DNA of 64,000 nucleotides from Synechococcus sp. KORDI-100 (GTDB lineage: Bacteria > Cyanobacteriota > Cyanobacteriia > PCC-6307 > Cyanobiaceae). The notes beneath the pieces are model-generated. The model saw only the letters and a list, made by a program, of their open reading frames with translations, was not told the DNA's origin and searched no databases. The position numbers and the translations under genes are program-made. Below, in pieces: positions 16,236-24,525 of the stretch; positions within the stretch are counted from its first letter, which is position 1; every line of letters starts with the position of its first letter. Location: NCBI RefSeq assembly GCF_000737535.1, contig NZ_CP006269.1:1860001-1924000 (forward strand), given 5' to 3'.

Positions 16236-18125
16236 ATGGCTCTAACTCCCGATTTGATTATTGATGATGAAATTCGATATCTGATCACAAAATATGCAGC
16301 CCTTCAGGGCAACTCATTGTCGGTCTTCATCGACACTGAGGGACAATCGACGAGCTTTGGCAAGACCACTGCCGATGCATTGCCGATCAGCCGTGAAGGG
16401 GAAATATTTTTAACCACATTCATTGGCAATCTCAACCAAAAGCTAAATCTTAATCTTCAGGTTGTCAACAACGAAGCGACTGCAGATATTCGCTTCATGA
16501 ACCATGACACAAGCCTCATGGAGAGCAATTCAGCCGGCACAAATGCTAAAGCCTGGAGATATCTCGGGAATCAATCCAACCCAAGTTTTGTCAGTATTGA
16601 CTACAACGACATTTCGATCAATACGCGCTTTGGCAACGAGAGTACAAACGACTGGAAAAGCACCGCCATCCACGAACTTGGCCACGCCTTGGGGCTGGAG
16701 CATCCATTCGACGGGGGAGACGGGGATCAATACGGAACAGCCATCAGCACCTCAGTCGACCAGACATTGATGGCCTATGGCCGCCCAGCCAGCGGAGTTC
16801 AACCGACGACATACACAGCACTTGATATCGCGGCACTTCAATCACTCTGGGGAGCAGAAATCAACGACTCTCCTGTTCTCAGCGGCAGCCAAGCCCTGCT
16901 TTCAGATGGAAAGGAAGACGTCTTTTATCAAATCAGCGTCAAAGATTTACTTGAAGGATGGACCGATCCGGATGGAGATTCATTGCAACTTACAGGAATC
17001 AATCCATCTATAGGAACCTTAACCAACAGCGATGATGGTCTGAATTTCGTGTTCACGCCACCATCAAACTATCGCGGCCCTGTCGAACTGACGTACACCG
17101 TGAGCGATGGTTTCGGAGGCAATACGTCAGCCACCAACAGCTTTTCACTGGCGGATGTGAATGACGCGCCGGCCCTCACCGGAGCCAGAGCACTGCTTCC
17201 CACAGGACTCGAGGATGCCGCTTACACCATCAGCCGAGCACAACTCATCGAGGGATTCAGTGATGTGGACGGAGATCCGCTTTCTGTAGAAGAGTTCACC
17301 AGCTCCGTTGGTGAAAGCAGAAAAAATCCCGATGGAAGTTTCACAATTAATGCTCCCGAGAATTTCAACGGTCCCATCAGTGTGATTTTCATCGTTGGCG
17401 ATGGGCGTGGCGAACGGTTACCAGCCAGCAATGAATTCACCCTTCAACCTCGCAACGACCAACCAGTCCAGACTGGTTCAGTGGCTGAGCTCACTACGGG
17501 GAGGCAAGGAAGACCCTATCGACTGAAAAACCGTGATCTTGTTAGCGGGTTTAGCGATCCAGACAATGACTCCCTCATGGCCAGAGGCTTAAGGTCTCGA
17601 CAGGGAACATTCTTGAACAAAGGAGCTCGTTCCTGGAGATTCAAAGCCAAACAGGGATTTGTTGGTGATGTGGTGTTTCGCTATCTCATCGACGACGGAC
17701 AGGGAGCAACAACAAAAGTCCGTCAGCAATTCACACTTGAAGCGAAAAACGTCCCAACCATCAAGGGGACGAAAAAGAACGATCGCCTGATCGGAAGGCG
17801 ATGGAATGATCATCTTCTTGGAAAAAATGGCCGGGACACCCTCATCGGCGGGAAGGGTGACGACCGTTTGGATGCCGGCCAAGATGACGGCCAAAAACCT
17901 GATCAAGCCAAAGGAGGAAAGGGCTCGGATACCTTCGTGATCCATCCGAAGGGGCGCGTGCAAATCAAAGATTTCAAAACAAAGCACGATTCACTCGACC
18001 TCAGCTCCGTCCCTGGCTGGAGCTGGAAGATTGACGCTGGAAAGACCTCCATCTTCAACAACAACGGAGATCAGCTGGCGATCCTCTACAAAGCGCCGGA
18101 CCTTTCCAACGCCACAGTGATCTGA
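16236..18125 (+). CDS. secreted zinc metalloprotease with cadherin-like and RTX repeats
   Basis: 629 residues. Residues 1-205 form a matrixin/M10-type protease with the zinc motif HELGHALGLEH (His146, Glu147, His150, His156) and a downstream Met-turn candidate LMAYG. About 205-505 hold three similar beta domains with 'DSLQLTGI ... LTYTVSDGFGG'-type sequence, as in cadherin-like/tandem-95 repeats. About 515-575 contain RTX-like nonapeptides (GRDTLIGGKGDDRLDAG), then a serralysin-like tail (DSLDLSSVP). Absence of an N-terminal signal plus RTX repeats points to type I secretion. Likely an extracellular or surface protease, calcium dependent. Confidence 0.85.
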   Translation: MALTPDLIIDDEIRYLITKYAALQGNSLSVFIDTEGQSTSFGKTTADALPISREGEIFLTTFIGNLNQKLNLNLQVVNNEATADIRFMNHDTSLMESNSAGTNAKAWRYLGNQSNPSFVSIDYNDISINTRFGNESTNDWKSTAIHELGHALGLEHPFDGGDGDQYGTAISTSVDQTLMAYGRPASGVQPTTYTALDIAALQSLWGAEINDSPVLSGSQALLSDGKEDVFYQISVKDLLEGWTDPDGDSLQLTGINPSIGTLTNSDDGLNFVFTPPSNYRGPVELTYTVSDGFGGNTSATNSFSLADVNDAPALTGARALLPTGLEDAAYTISRAQLIEGFSDVDGDPLSVEEFTSSVGESRKNPDGSFTINAPENFNGPISVIFIVGDGRGERLPASNEFTLQPRNDQPVQTGSVAELTTGRQGRPYRLKNRDLVSGFSDPDNDSLMARGLRSRQGTFLNKGARSWRFKAKQGFVGDVVFRYLIDDGQGATTKVRQQFTLEAKNVPTIKGTKKNDRLIGRRWNDHLLGKNGRDTLIGGKGDDRLDAGQDDGQKPDQAKGGKGSDTFVIHPKGRVQIKDFKTKHDSLDLSSVPGWSWKIDAGKTSIFNNNGDQLAILYKAPDLSNATVI

Positions 18126-18497
18126 TCAGGCAACTGGCTCACAGGCGTAAACCGTGATGCCACCACGACGCTCTTTGAACTCCGGCCGATCAGGATCTTC
18201 AGCCCTCCACCACCAGCGTCCATCGGTGTAGCTCGGCGTTCCAGCATTGTTCGTGCGTGGCAACTGCAGCGTGACGCCTCGCCAATTGATCAGGATGCCG
18301 TCACCAGGCAGTGTTCCAGCAGCTGAGTTTGGAATGCCATCAGGAAGGCCGCTGATATCCACAGCACCTGATATGCGTCTGATGCTGAGCGGATCACCGT
18401 CACAGAGCCAGTCGGCCTGTACGGGAACAGCCAGGAGCAACAGCGTGAGGGCAGCGAACACCACATTGGCGATGCAATTCACGTCAAACTTGTTCAA
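18126..18497 (-). CDS. secreted hypothetical protein
   Basis: 123 residues with a signal peptide (VVFAALTLLLLAVPVQA, cut near residue 29). The mature part is Trp-rich (WRGVTLQL, GRWWWRAED) with two Cys (WLCDG, VYACEP), probably a disulfide-stabilised beta domain in the periplasm. Its start overlaps the divergent DCC gene by one base, so both share one control region. Family not recognised. Confidence 0.7.
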   Translation of the reverse strand: MNKFDVNCIANVVFAALTLLLLAVPVQADWLCDGDPLSIRRISGAVDISGLPDGIPNSAAGTLPGDGILINWRGVTLQLPRTNNAGTPSYTDGRWWWRAEDPDRPEFKERRGGITVYACEPVA

Positions 18498-18880
18498 TGA
18501 GCCTCACCCTGATCTACGACGGCGGCTGCCCGTTCTGTCGTCATTTCGCACTCCGCAGTGAACTCACCAGCGGCATTCCTGATCTGGAAATCCGCGATGG
18601 ACGTTCTGAACAGGCGTTGCGTCAGACATTGCGAAGCCGGGGAATGAATCTGGCGAACGGTGCTGTGTTGCTGGAAGGCGATCAGGCATGGCATGGCAGT
18701 GCAGCCATTGCAGAGCTCTCTCGCCGCATGGAGCCTGGAGACCCTTTGTTGCAACTGTTACAAAAGCTGTTCCAGGACGATGCTCGTACAACGCTGTTTT
18801 ACCCGGGATTGCTGCTTGCCAGGCGTGTTTCGCTCGCAATTCGCGGCCTGCCGGAAGACCCCGATTACGAGGCGACATGA
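18497..18880 (+). CDS. DCC-family thiol-disulfide oxidoreductase (DUF393)
   Basis: 127 residues. It begins with IYDGGCPFCRHF, the DxxCxxC signature of the DCC family: a thioredoxin-like fold with an active CxxC pair near residues 12-15. Length is normal. Substrate unknown; probable cytoplasmic redox role. Confidence 0.85.
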   Translation: MSLTLIYDGGCPFCRHFALRSELTSGIPDLEIRDGRSEQALRQTLRSRGMNLANGAVLLEGDQAWHGSAAIAELSRRMEPGDPLLQLLQKLFQDDARTTLFYPGLLLARRVSLAIRGLPEDPDYEAT

Positions 18881-18916
18881 CGTCCAGTGGCATAAAGGGA
18901 CCGTCAGGGCCTACGG

Positions 18917-19237
18917 TTGACCCAAGTCCTACAGATTTGCTTAAGCATCGACTTCGATCCTGCCTTTCCTGATGCCCTGAGCCAGCACCAGCTCAACGCT
19001 CTGCTCAAGGCCGCAACCGAGGGGGCCTTGGCTCGTGAAGGTCGAGTCGATGAGGACGAACTCCTGAGAGCAGCCCTGTCAGCCTGGGCGGATCAAACCA
19101 AAGAGCTCCTGATGTGGCTGGAAAGCCAGGGAGATGAGGTGTCGCGCACCCGGACACCGAAACAGGTGATGGCTCTCGGGAGCCTGCGAACGCACATGGT
19201 GATGAGCCTGAAGGCTCTCAAATACGCCGAAAGCTGA
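18917..19237 (+). CDS. helical protein, paralogue of 61101-61412
   Basis: 106 residues with a TTG start (18917); no better start lies in frame nearby. Its end (PKQVMALGSLRTHMVMSLKA) matches the C-terminus of the protein at 61101-61412 (PQQVMALGSFRTHMMLGLQA), and the middle also aligns (WADQTKELL with WSEQTQQLL). This makes a picocyanobacterial family of about 100 residues with unknown function. Confidence 0.65.
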   Translation: MTQVLQICLSIDFDPAFPDALSQHQLNALLKAATEGALAREGRVDEDELLRAALSAWADQTKELLMWLESQGDEVSRTRTPKQVMALGSLRTHMVMSLKALKYAES

Positions 19238-19238
19238 A

Positions 19239-19514
19239 TCACGTCTGGCGCCGTGAATCACACTTCTCCCTGAGCACCTGCAGAAACTGATCAGGATCCG
19301 GCTGCTGATCGATGTCAAAACGGGTTGCAGTCTGCACTGTGAAGGAGATCCAGGCCTCTGCCTCCGCCCCCCCCTCTGCCATGACGATGTCGTAACAGGC
19401 TTCGAAATCCGAGTCGGGTGCCAGATCTCTCGCAGCATTGATTGCGTCATACAAAGCCTCAAGATCAGCAACCTGAGGATCAGCAAAAACGGCCCTGATC
19501 TCCTCCAGCATCAA
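19239..19514 (-). CDS. hypothetical acidic protein
   Basis: 91 residues, strongly acidic, helical (EEIRAVFADPQVADLEALYD). Its start overlaps the stop of the upstream 55-aa gene by 4 bp (ATGA), so the two are translationally coupled. Unknown family. Confidence 0.55.
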   Translation of the reverse strand: MMLEEIRAVFADPQVADLEALYDAINAARDLAPDSDFEACYDIVMAEGGAEAEAWISFTVQTATRFDIDQQPDPDQFLQVLREKCDSRRQT

Positions 19515-19678
19515 CGAACCGCTTCCAGTGCAGAACGCTCAGTCCCCTCCTGCGCCTGATCGTGGCTGTCGATCTGAAAACAAAATTCTTCCAACTCGGC
19601 ATTGAACTCGAGCAACATCACAGCAAGAGAAGAGGCCAGCTCACAACAGAATTCGTCGGACACAAAAAGGTGTCTCAT
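19511..19678 (-). CDS. 55-aa small protein coupled to the next gene
   Basis: From ATG 19678: MRHLFVSDEFCCELASSLAV and a helical acidic rest with three Cys. It overlaps the next gene by 4 bp. A longer frame to 19723 exists, but the Met at 19678 fits better. Unrecognised. Confidence 0.5.
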   Translation of the reverse strand: MRHLFVSDEFCCELASSLAVMLLEFNAELEEFCFQIDSHDQAQEGTERSALEAVR

Positions 19679-19749
19679 AGGACTAGCGAGTTGTAGGAAA
19701 TTCCACGTGGCCAGCGTGGCCAACAGCGGCGTTGCATTTACAAATCGAG

Positions 19750-19911
19750 TTAAGCCACCAGTGGAGGGGATGGGCTGGTGTCAACCTTGAGCTCGCTCAT
19801 GCGACTACGGATGCCTTCGCAATCCCGACAACAACAGGGAGGTGCCTTGTCATCGACTGGATGAAGCAAGAGAGGAAGGATATGATCCTCATCCTCGTAG
19901 AAGAGTGTCAT
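19750..19911 (-). CDS. 53-aa Cys-rich small protein
   Basis: From ATG 19911: an acidic start (MTLFYEDEDHILPLLLHPV) followed by PPCCCRDCEG, four Cys in a short stretch that could bind metal. The longer frame upstream to 19977 looks non-coding. Unknown function. Confidence 0.4.
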   Translation of the reverse strand: MTLFYEDEDHILPLLLHPVDDKAPPCCCRDCEGIRSRMSELKVDTSPSPPLVA

Positions 19912-20041
19912 CAAAACAATTAAAACGCTGTCGGAGTTCCGATGCACCAAGGCTGCTCTGGAGGTCTCGAAGGACACGAAATGAGTCCAGGATGAGACTC
20001 TCCAGACAATGGATGGCTAATTCATCGACAAGCCACTGTCA

Positions 20042-20263
20042 TCAAGATTCAACAACGACGCCCTGCTCAACGGCCAAGCCAGCGGACCGTGCGTCCTGAA
20101 CAAGAGCGTTCAGACAATCAACACCGAAGCTCGCCTCGCCTTTGAGAAGAGCGTCCCACTCGGAATCTGCGAAATGGGTCTGCAACCAAAGCGTTCCCAG
20201 GATGCTGGATGCCGTAAAGCGGTAGAGCCCAGGGACGTCTGTGGAAGTGGCAACCAGATCCAT
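20042..20263 (-). CDS. hypothetical small protein
   Basis: 73 residues with balanced composition (LGTLWLQTHFADSEWDALLK, then GVDCLNALVQDAR), no signal peptide. The hydrophobic pattern suggests a small soluble helical domain. Unrecognised. Confidence 0.5.
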   Translation of the reverse strand: MDLVATSTDVPGLYRFTASSILGTLWLQTHFADSEWDALLKGEASFGVDCLNALVQDARSAGLAVEQGVVVES

Positions 20264-20578
20264 GCCATTTCAGAATCTGCATTTAGTAAGCCTCAGCTGG
20301 ACGCATTTCATTGTCCGAATTGATACGGAAAACAGAAATTGCTGTGAACAGCGCCTGAACAGGCATCATGTGAGGACGTCAGGGGGGGGGGTTCATTACC
20401 GATGTCACCCTTGTTTGCCTGCCACCGCTGCGGCATGCAGATTGAACGGTCAATGGCGAACTACTGGCGTTTGAAAGGCCGCGTGATCTCTCAGCCTGCC
20501 TTGATCTTCAAGATGCTCGTCAAAAGAACAGTGGCCCCGATGATCAGGACAGGGCCACCGACGTCCAAGGCCGATGAA
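20264..20578. other. intergenic region with a G10 tract
   Basis: A run of ten G (20382-20391) precedes a short frame from ATG 20402 whose first residues carry CHRCG. That frame runs into the antisense YRG gene and is not called. No terminator is clear. Confidence 0.4.
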
Positions 20579-20743
20579 TCAGCGCGAGTAGGAGACACCG
20601 CGATAGGTGAGGCGAGGTGAGCTGAACGAGACAGCCTCACGGTTGGCCTGGTAGACGCTGTGGCGGTAGGTGAGTTGAACAACGGTTTTCGCCGAAACGT
20701 CATTCTGGCGCGTGTACGTGTTGCCGAGGAAAGTGAGTTGCAT
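20579..20743 (-). CDS. YRG-repeat small protein (DUF4278-like) 2
   Basis: 54 residues from ATG 20743. It contains three related units: MQLTFLGNTYTRQ, VQLTYRHSVYQAN and PRLTYRGVSYSR, i.e. 'LTYRGxxY' in series, the same motif as the proteins at 13464 and 36601. It is preceded at 19 nt by a riboswitch-like element. Below 60 codons, so easily missed. Function unknown. Confidence 0.8.
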   Translation of the reverse strand: MQLTFLGNTYTRQNDVSAKTVVQLTYRHSVYQANREAVSFSSPRLTYRGVSYSR

Positions 20744-20761
20744 CAGTTGGTCTCGGATTCA

Positions 20762-20822
20762 GCCCAGGCCCCCGTTCCATGACCTGGGTCGTACTGCGCC
20801 TTGCCGGATAACAAGGTGAACG
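20762..20822 (-). promoter_or_regulatory. Downstream-peptide (glutamine-riboswitch-like) RNA element 2
   Basis: Minus strand: P1 CGTTC (20822-20818) with GAACG (20777-20773); P2 CCTTG (20816-20812) with CAAGG (20803-20799); linker GCGCAGTACGAC; pseudoknot CCCAGG (20788-20783) with CCTGGG (20768-20763). Base pairs differ from element 1 but pairing is kept. A short GTAG/CTAC hairpin lies just upstream (about 20828-20841), as in element 3. Confidence 0.82.
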
Positions 20823-21165
20823 TTTTAGTAGTCGTTGCTACGAAATATGGATAAACCGTGTCTGAATCCCCGGCAAGGTCTGGCCAGGAAGACGATGCAA
20901 ATTGTCAGACTGCCCGGCGATGAGAAGACAAGGGGTCTGTAAAAGCGGGTTGACAGGACGTCAAACCTCATGGGGTCCGTTCACAAATATCAAGCAACTA
21001 TCTACACAACATCTGCTGTACAGGTCAGAACGGAGGCTGGCTTATCGAAAGACCATTGAGTTGGCCATGGCTGCCGCGAAGAATCAACGCTGTGGAGCTG
21101 ACAACAATGCGGCCATCAATGATCAACAAGATTTACTGACAAGGTTTGCAAAGACATTCAATCCA
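20823..21165. other. intergenic, leader of the YRG gene on the left
   Basis: No gene recognised. On the minus strand TATCCATATTTC about 20845-20856 could hold the -10 of the riboswitch transcript. The rest shows only short chance frames. Confidence 0.35.
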
Positions 21166-22023
21166 TCAGGCAGGGACGGGATCCAGCATTGAATTGACCT
21201 TGAGACTGAAACCAAGATTTTTAAGCCGTGCGTTGCTGACGCGAGCATTGAACACCCGTGCTCCATCACGGTTGTGGTTCTCCCAGATCACAGGGGCCAG
21301 TCCCTCGGCATCACACAACTCGTTCGACAACTCCCGCCGGGACAGCTGCATATCATCCACAAGGTTGTAAATCCCCTGCAGGCGACGTTCGTACGCAAAG
21401 CTCACGCCGCGAAGAATGTCGAGGAAGTGAATCCAGGCATTGACGTTGTTGCCGTTCTTGGGGACTTGTTGCCCTGAAGCGCTGCGGATGTAACCCGGAA
21501 TATCCTTGCCTGGTCCATAAATTCCACCAAGACGTAGCACACAGGCCTGGGTAGAAGCACTGTTCAGGGACAGAACAGTAGTTTCAGCACGAACCAACAG
21601 AGCATTGGTGGCGTCGGTGAGATCCGGTGGGCTGAGTTCGTTGATGGTTTGTCCTGCCTTGTCGCCGTAGACCCCGGCACTGCTGAGGTAAGTGATATGG
21701 AGGGGAGTGCGTGAACTGCGGCGCCCTATGGCCTCAACCAAAGACTGCACACCTTCCCCAAAAACACTGCCATAGGAACTTGCTTCGTCCTCGGTCGTCG
21801 GGGCCATCGAAATCAGAAGACCATCCAGTTGATCGATGAAGCTGTAATCGGTGCCAGGGTCACCAGCGCGGCAGATCCGCGGATGATCCACAAATTCGCA
21901 GAGCTGGGCGAGTTTCGAGGGTGATGTCGTGGTGCCCGTGACCTCGAGGCCGCGGCTGCGAGCATTGATCGCAACGCCCATTCCGACGTAGCCGCAACCC
22001 ACTACTCCAAAACGGGAGGTCAT
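21166..22023 (-). CDS. NAD(P)-dependent epimerase/dehydratase-like protein
   Basis: 285 residues. The Rossmann start FGVVGCGYVGMG (about 5-16) binds the dinucleotide. Near 115-125 the segment ITYLSSAGVYGDKAG gives the Ser and Tyr of extended SDR enzymes, although the YxxxK Lys is not obvious. 'RLGGIYGPGKDIPGYI' is typical of the YeeZ-like subgroup. Substrate unknown; likely a nucleotide-sugar or related epimerase. Divergent from YccF. Confidence 0.8.
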   Translation of the reverse strand: MTSRFGVVGCGYVGMGVAINARSRGLEVTGTTTSPSKLAQLCEFVDHPRICRAGDPGTDYSFIDQLDGLLISMAPTTEDEASSYGSVFGEGVQSLVEAIGRRSSRTPLHITYLSSAGVYGDKAGQTINELSPPDLTDATNALLVRAETTVLSLNSASTQACVLRLGGIYGPGKDIPGYIRSASGQQVPKNGNNVNAWIHFLDILRGVSFAYERRLQGIYNLVDDMQLSRRELSNELCDAEGLAPVIWENHNRDGARVFNARVSNARLKNLGFSLKVNSMLDPVPA

Positions 22024-22119
22024 TTTGAATCAATATTTGTTCACGCAACGTAACGAGACGGATCGGTGCCTTGCGTATCCAATGCGGCCATCTTTGAAAG
22101 GTCTGAGGACGCTGACCGC

Positions 22120-22533
22120 ATGATTCGTTCCATCCTCAACATCGTCTGGGTCGTGCTCGGAGGCCTCGTGATGGCGTTGGGTTGGTGGGTAGCCTCTCTG
22201 CTCTGTGCGATCACGATCATTGGTTTGCCCTGGGCCAGAAGCTGCTGGGTGATCGGCAAGTTTTCTCTCTGGCCCTTCGGTTATGAAGCCATCAACCGAA
22301 AACAGCTCACCGGCCAGAGCGATCTGGGGACAGGGACGGTTGGTCTGATCGGAAATGTGCTGTGGTTCCTGGTCGCGGGCTGGTGGCTCGCGATCGGGCA
22401 TCTGAGCTCGGCTCTGGCCTGCTTCGTCACCATCATCGGAATCCCATTTGGCATTCAGCACCTCAAGCTGGCTCTGATTGCTCTGGCGCCGGTGGGAATG
22501 ACCGTGAAACCAAGCGAGCGCCCGTGGCTCTAG
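22120..22533 (+). CDS. YccF domain (DUF307) membrane protein
   Basis: 137 residues from ATG 22120; the frame to 22066 is a poor lead. Two matching halves carry the repeat 'ITIIGLPWA' and 'VTIIGIPFG', each after a hydrophobic helix, as in the YccF family with duplicated domain. Inner-membrane protein of unknown role. Confidence 0.85.
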   Translation: MIRSILNIVWVVLGGLVMALGWWVASLLCAITIIGLPWARSCWVIGKFSLWPFGYEAINRKQLTGQSDLGTGTVGLIGNVLWFLVAGWWLAIGHLSSALACFVTIIGIPFGIQHLKLALIALAPVGMTVKPSERPWL

Positions 22534-22540
22534 TCGCCGT

Positions 22541-22894
22541 TTAAAAAAGCAGAGACAACAACCAGATCGTCAGGATCGCCAGAAGCCCTGCTGATCCAAT
22601 CGCTGCAGCAACAAGAACCAGCCCTGCTGCCAATCCAAGTCGGCGGGTTGTGGAGGGGAACAACAGATAGAGGGTCAGTCCGATCGCCAATGGCCAGAGA
22701 GGCGGAATCAACAAACTGACGCCGGTCAGGACGATCAAGCGGAGGCGGACCTGATTGCGATGGTCCTGGTCTTGGATCCGTTGCCTTTGTTCTTCGTCCA
22801 GCGCTGCAAGTTCCTCGTCGCTGAGCCAGCGACCATGCAGCTGAGCTGTTCTGAAATCTCGCTCCAGTTGACCTGGAGTTGTACTGGGTGTCAT
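22541..22894 (-). CDS. small membrane protein
   Basis: 117 residues: soluble helical first 50 (DEELAALDEEQRQRIQDQDH), then two or three hydrophobic segments (LIVLTGVSLLIPPLWPLAIG, LGLAAGLVLVAAAIGSAGLL, AILTIWLLSLLF). Convergent with YccF, 7 bp apart. Unknown family. Confidence 0.65.
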   Translation of the reverse strand: MTPSTTPGQLERDFRTAQLHGRWLSDEELAALDEEQRQRIQDQDHRNQVRLRLIVLTGVSLLIPPLWPLAIGLTLYLLFPSTTRRLGLAAGLVLVAAAIGSAGLLAILTIWLLSLLF

Positions 22895-22954
22895 GCACTC
22901 AGCATATGAACGGAAGTCAACCGGGTGAACATGCAGGTGGAGGATCCAAGCGCT

Positions 22955-23170
22955 TCAGTCCTGTTCGTGATCTTGAAGTCGTTTGATGTAATCGCAGATA
23001 TCCAGATCAGGATCCAGTTGGACATCTTTGCGTGTTTTGGCATCGACAACATCTTTGGCAAGACTTAGCAAGTGTGCACTCGCAAGCTTGGTCTCCTTCA
23101 CACTCTTAAAACCAGGAGACATTGTTGTATAAAAAGACAATGAAGTAACTCTACGCAACCAACGATTCAT
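22955..23170 (-). CDS. hypothetical small protein
   Basis: 71 residues, charged; the second half (LASAHLLSLAKDVVDAKTRK then LDICDYIKRLQDHEQD) is helical. The first 16 residues may be leader, since a Met at residue 17 gives an alternative start. Unrecognised. Confidence 0.45.
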   Translation of the reverse strand: MNRWLRRVTSLSFYTTMSPGFKSVKETKLASAHLLSLAKDVVDAKTRKDVQLDPDLDICDYIKRLQDHEQD

Positions 23171-23317
23171 GTGGGTTCATCCCACTACACAGCGACGATC
23201 TGTACAAGATTCTCCACATAACATCGTCACGCAAAAATGTTCGTAGGAATACCTACTTCGCTACTATTGATGTATTTGATACAGAAAGCAGGAGATGTCG
23301 CTCGTTATTCGTTTCCT

Positions 23318-23491
23318 ATGAAACGTCATCGCCTCTCCGAGAACAGCGACCTTGAGATCAGCCGTCTCAAGATGCTTTTGGCGCGTGTTGAGGCCATCGG
23401 CAGTCGTGACGTCTTGATCAATTCGCTTCGTGAAGCCATCACAGATCTGGAGGCCAGGCAAACCGTGATTCCTGAAGACACAGCTGCTTAG
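23318..23491 (+). CDS. 57-aa helical small protein
   Basis: From ATG 23318: SDLEISRLKMLLARVEAIGS followed by LINSLREAITDLEARQ, a likely helical hairpin. A longer frame starts at 23237 but its extra residues lack coding character. Unknown. Confidence 0.45.
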   Translation: MKRHRLSENSDLEISRLKMLLARVEAIGSRDVLINSLREAITDLEARQTVIPEDTAA

Positions 23492-24175
23492 CGAGGACGT
23501 ATCAGCCGTTCACCAAGCGAGCATGAATTCTGCAAACGCGGATGGCTTGTGATGGAGGGGCCTGGCAAAGCATGCCAAGTTCATGATTGAGCTTGCGGAA
23601 TAAAGCGATATCTGCGCCTGTGAACCCAGACAGAACAGCAAACAAACCGGATGTCAGGAAGAGAACCACGCCGCAATCTCCAGAGTGATCTTGAGCAAGC
23701 GTAAACGTCTGCTGACCCAGGAATTAATCCAGCCTGAGAGAAAATTGAGCGCTTCGGATCTGTCCCGCTGATCGTTGATTCACCACTGATCGGAGCTTGG
23801 GCCACTGGACTGACCATGCCAACAATGTCTGTGTTCGTGCAGCTCCTGACCAGGCCATTCGAGATGTGATTCATAACAAACTGACTGACTGACTGATGGC
23901 GGAAGTGATCACGTCTTGCGATCCTTGTGCCTTCACGGGCGAAGACAACAGAATTCGATGTGATCCCCCACAGAGAACGTCAATCGTTTTGTTGATACCC
24001 ATGGGATCGATCCTTTGGAGATCAAGAATCTCAGCAACTCATTGCAACCTGATGCTTCCCGGGTCCATGAACCTTGATTGTTTCAAGGGTTCATCTCATC
24101 GGTTGATCGTGGGGGGAGCAACTGAGCCGGCTGGCGTTTAGCCCAGCCATTCATCAGCCATCAGATCATCAGCCA
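23492..24175. other. 684-bp stretch without a convincing gene
   Basis: Overlapping short frames only. A four-copy CTGA repeat lies at 23881-23896. At the right end a perfect 15-bp tandem duplication (24151-24165 and 24166-24180) reaches into the end of the next small gene. Confidence 0.4.
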
Positions 24176-24331
24176 TCAGATGGTCTGACTCGTGTCTCCA
24201 AATTCGAGATAGAGGCTTCTTGCATCCTCTGCACGCTCCTCATTGATCAATTCCTTCACCCGCTCCCTCCACCAGGAACTGACAACGGAACTGATTTCCT
24301 TGTTCGGAAGGCCACCAAAGGATTGGTCCAT
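24176..24331 (-). CDS. 51-aa small protein
   Basis: 51 residues: SVVSSWWRERVKELINEERA then DARSLYLEFGDTSQTI. Helical, acidic-basic mixed, with a WW pair; coding character is good. The stop lies inside the second copy of a 15-bp tandem duplication. Divergent from the ABC transporter operon. Unknown family. Confidence 0.55.
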   Translation of the reverse strand: MDQSFGGLPNKEISSVVSSWWRERVKELINEERAEDARSLYLEFGDTSQTI

Positions 24332-24525
24332 ACCTTGATCCGGGCTTCAAACGTACCGACTCAGCAAAACGATGCATGGGTGATGTTGCATCGCTTCACC
24401 GATGCGAGCCCCGGACCAAACACCAGGGAACTGTTTCGTAGTGATTCACACCACACCAGATTCAAACGCTGCAGACGATGGCGGAATTGAGCTGATGAGT
24501 CGTCTAGCTCGCCATTGCCCAAACC

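Noticed and set aside
20402-20620. 72-residue plus-strand frame starting MSPLFACHRCGMQ
   Set aside because: The CxxC start is attractive, but the frame runs antisense into the well-supported YRG-repeat gene and loses coding character after residue 35.
23881-23896. (CTGA)4 repeat as a phase-variation tract
   Set aside because: It is not within or just before a convincing gene.
24430-24460. NtcA-like site GTAGTGATTCACAC before the ABC transporter
   Set aside because: It matches GTA-N8-CAC, not GTA-N8-TAC, and no -10 at the usual distance is visible.
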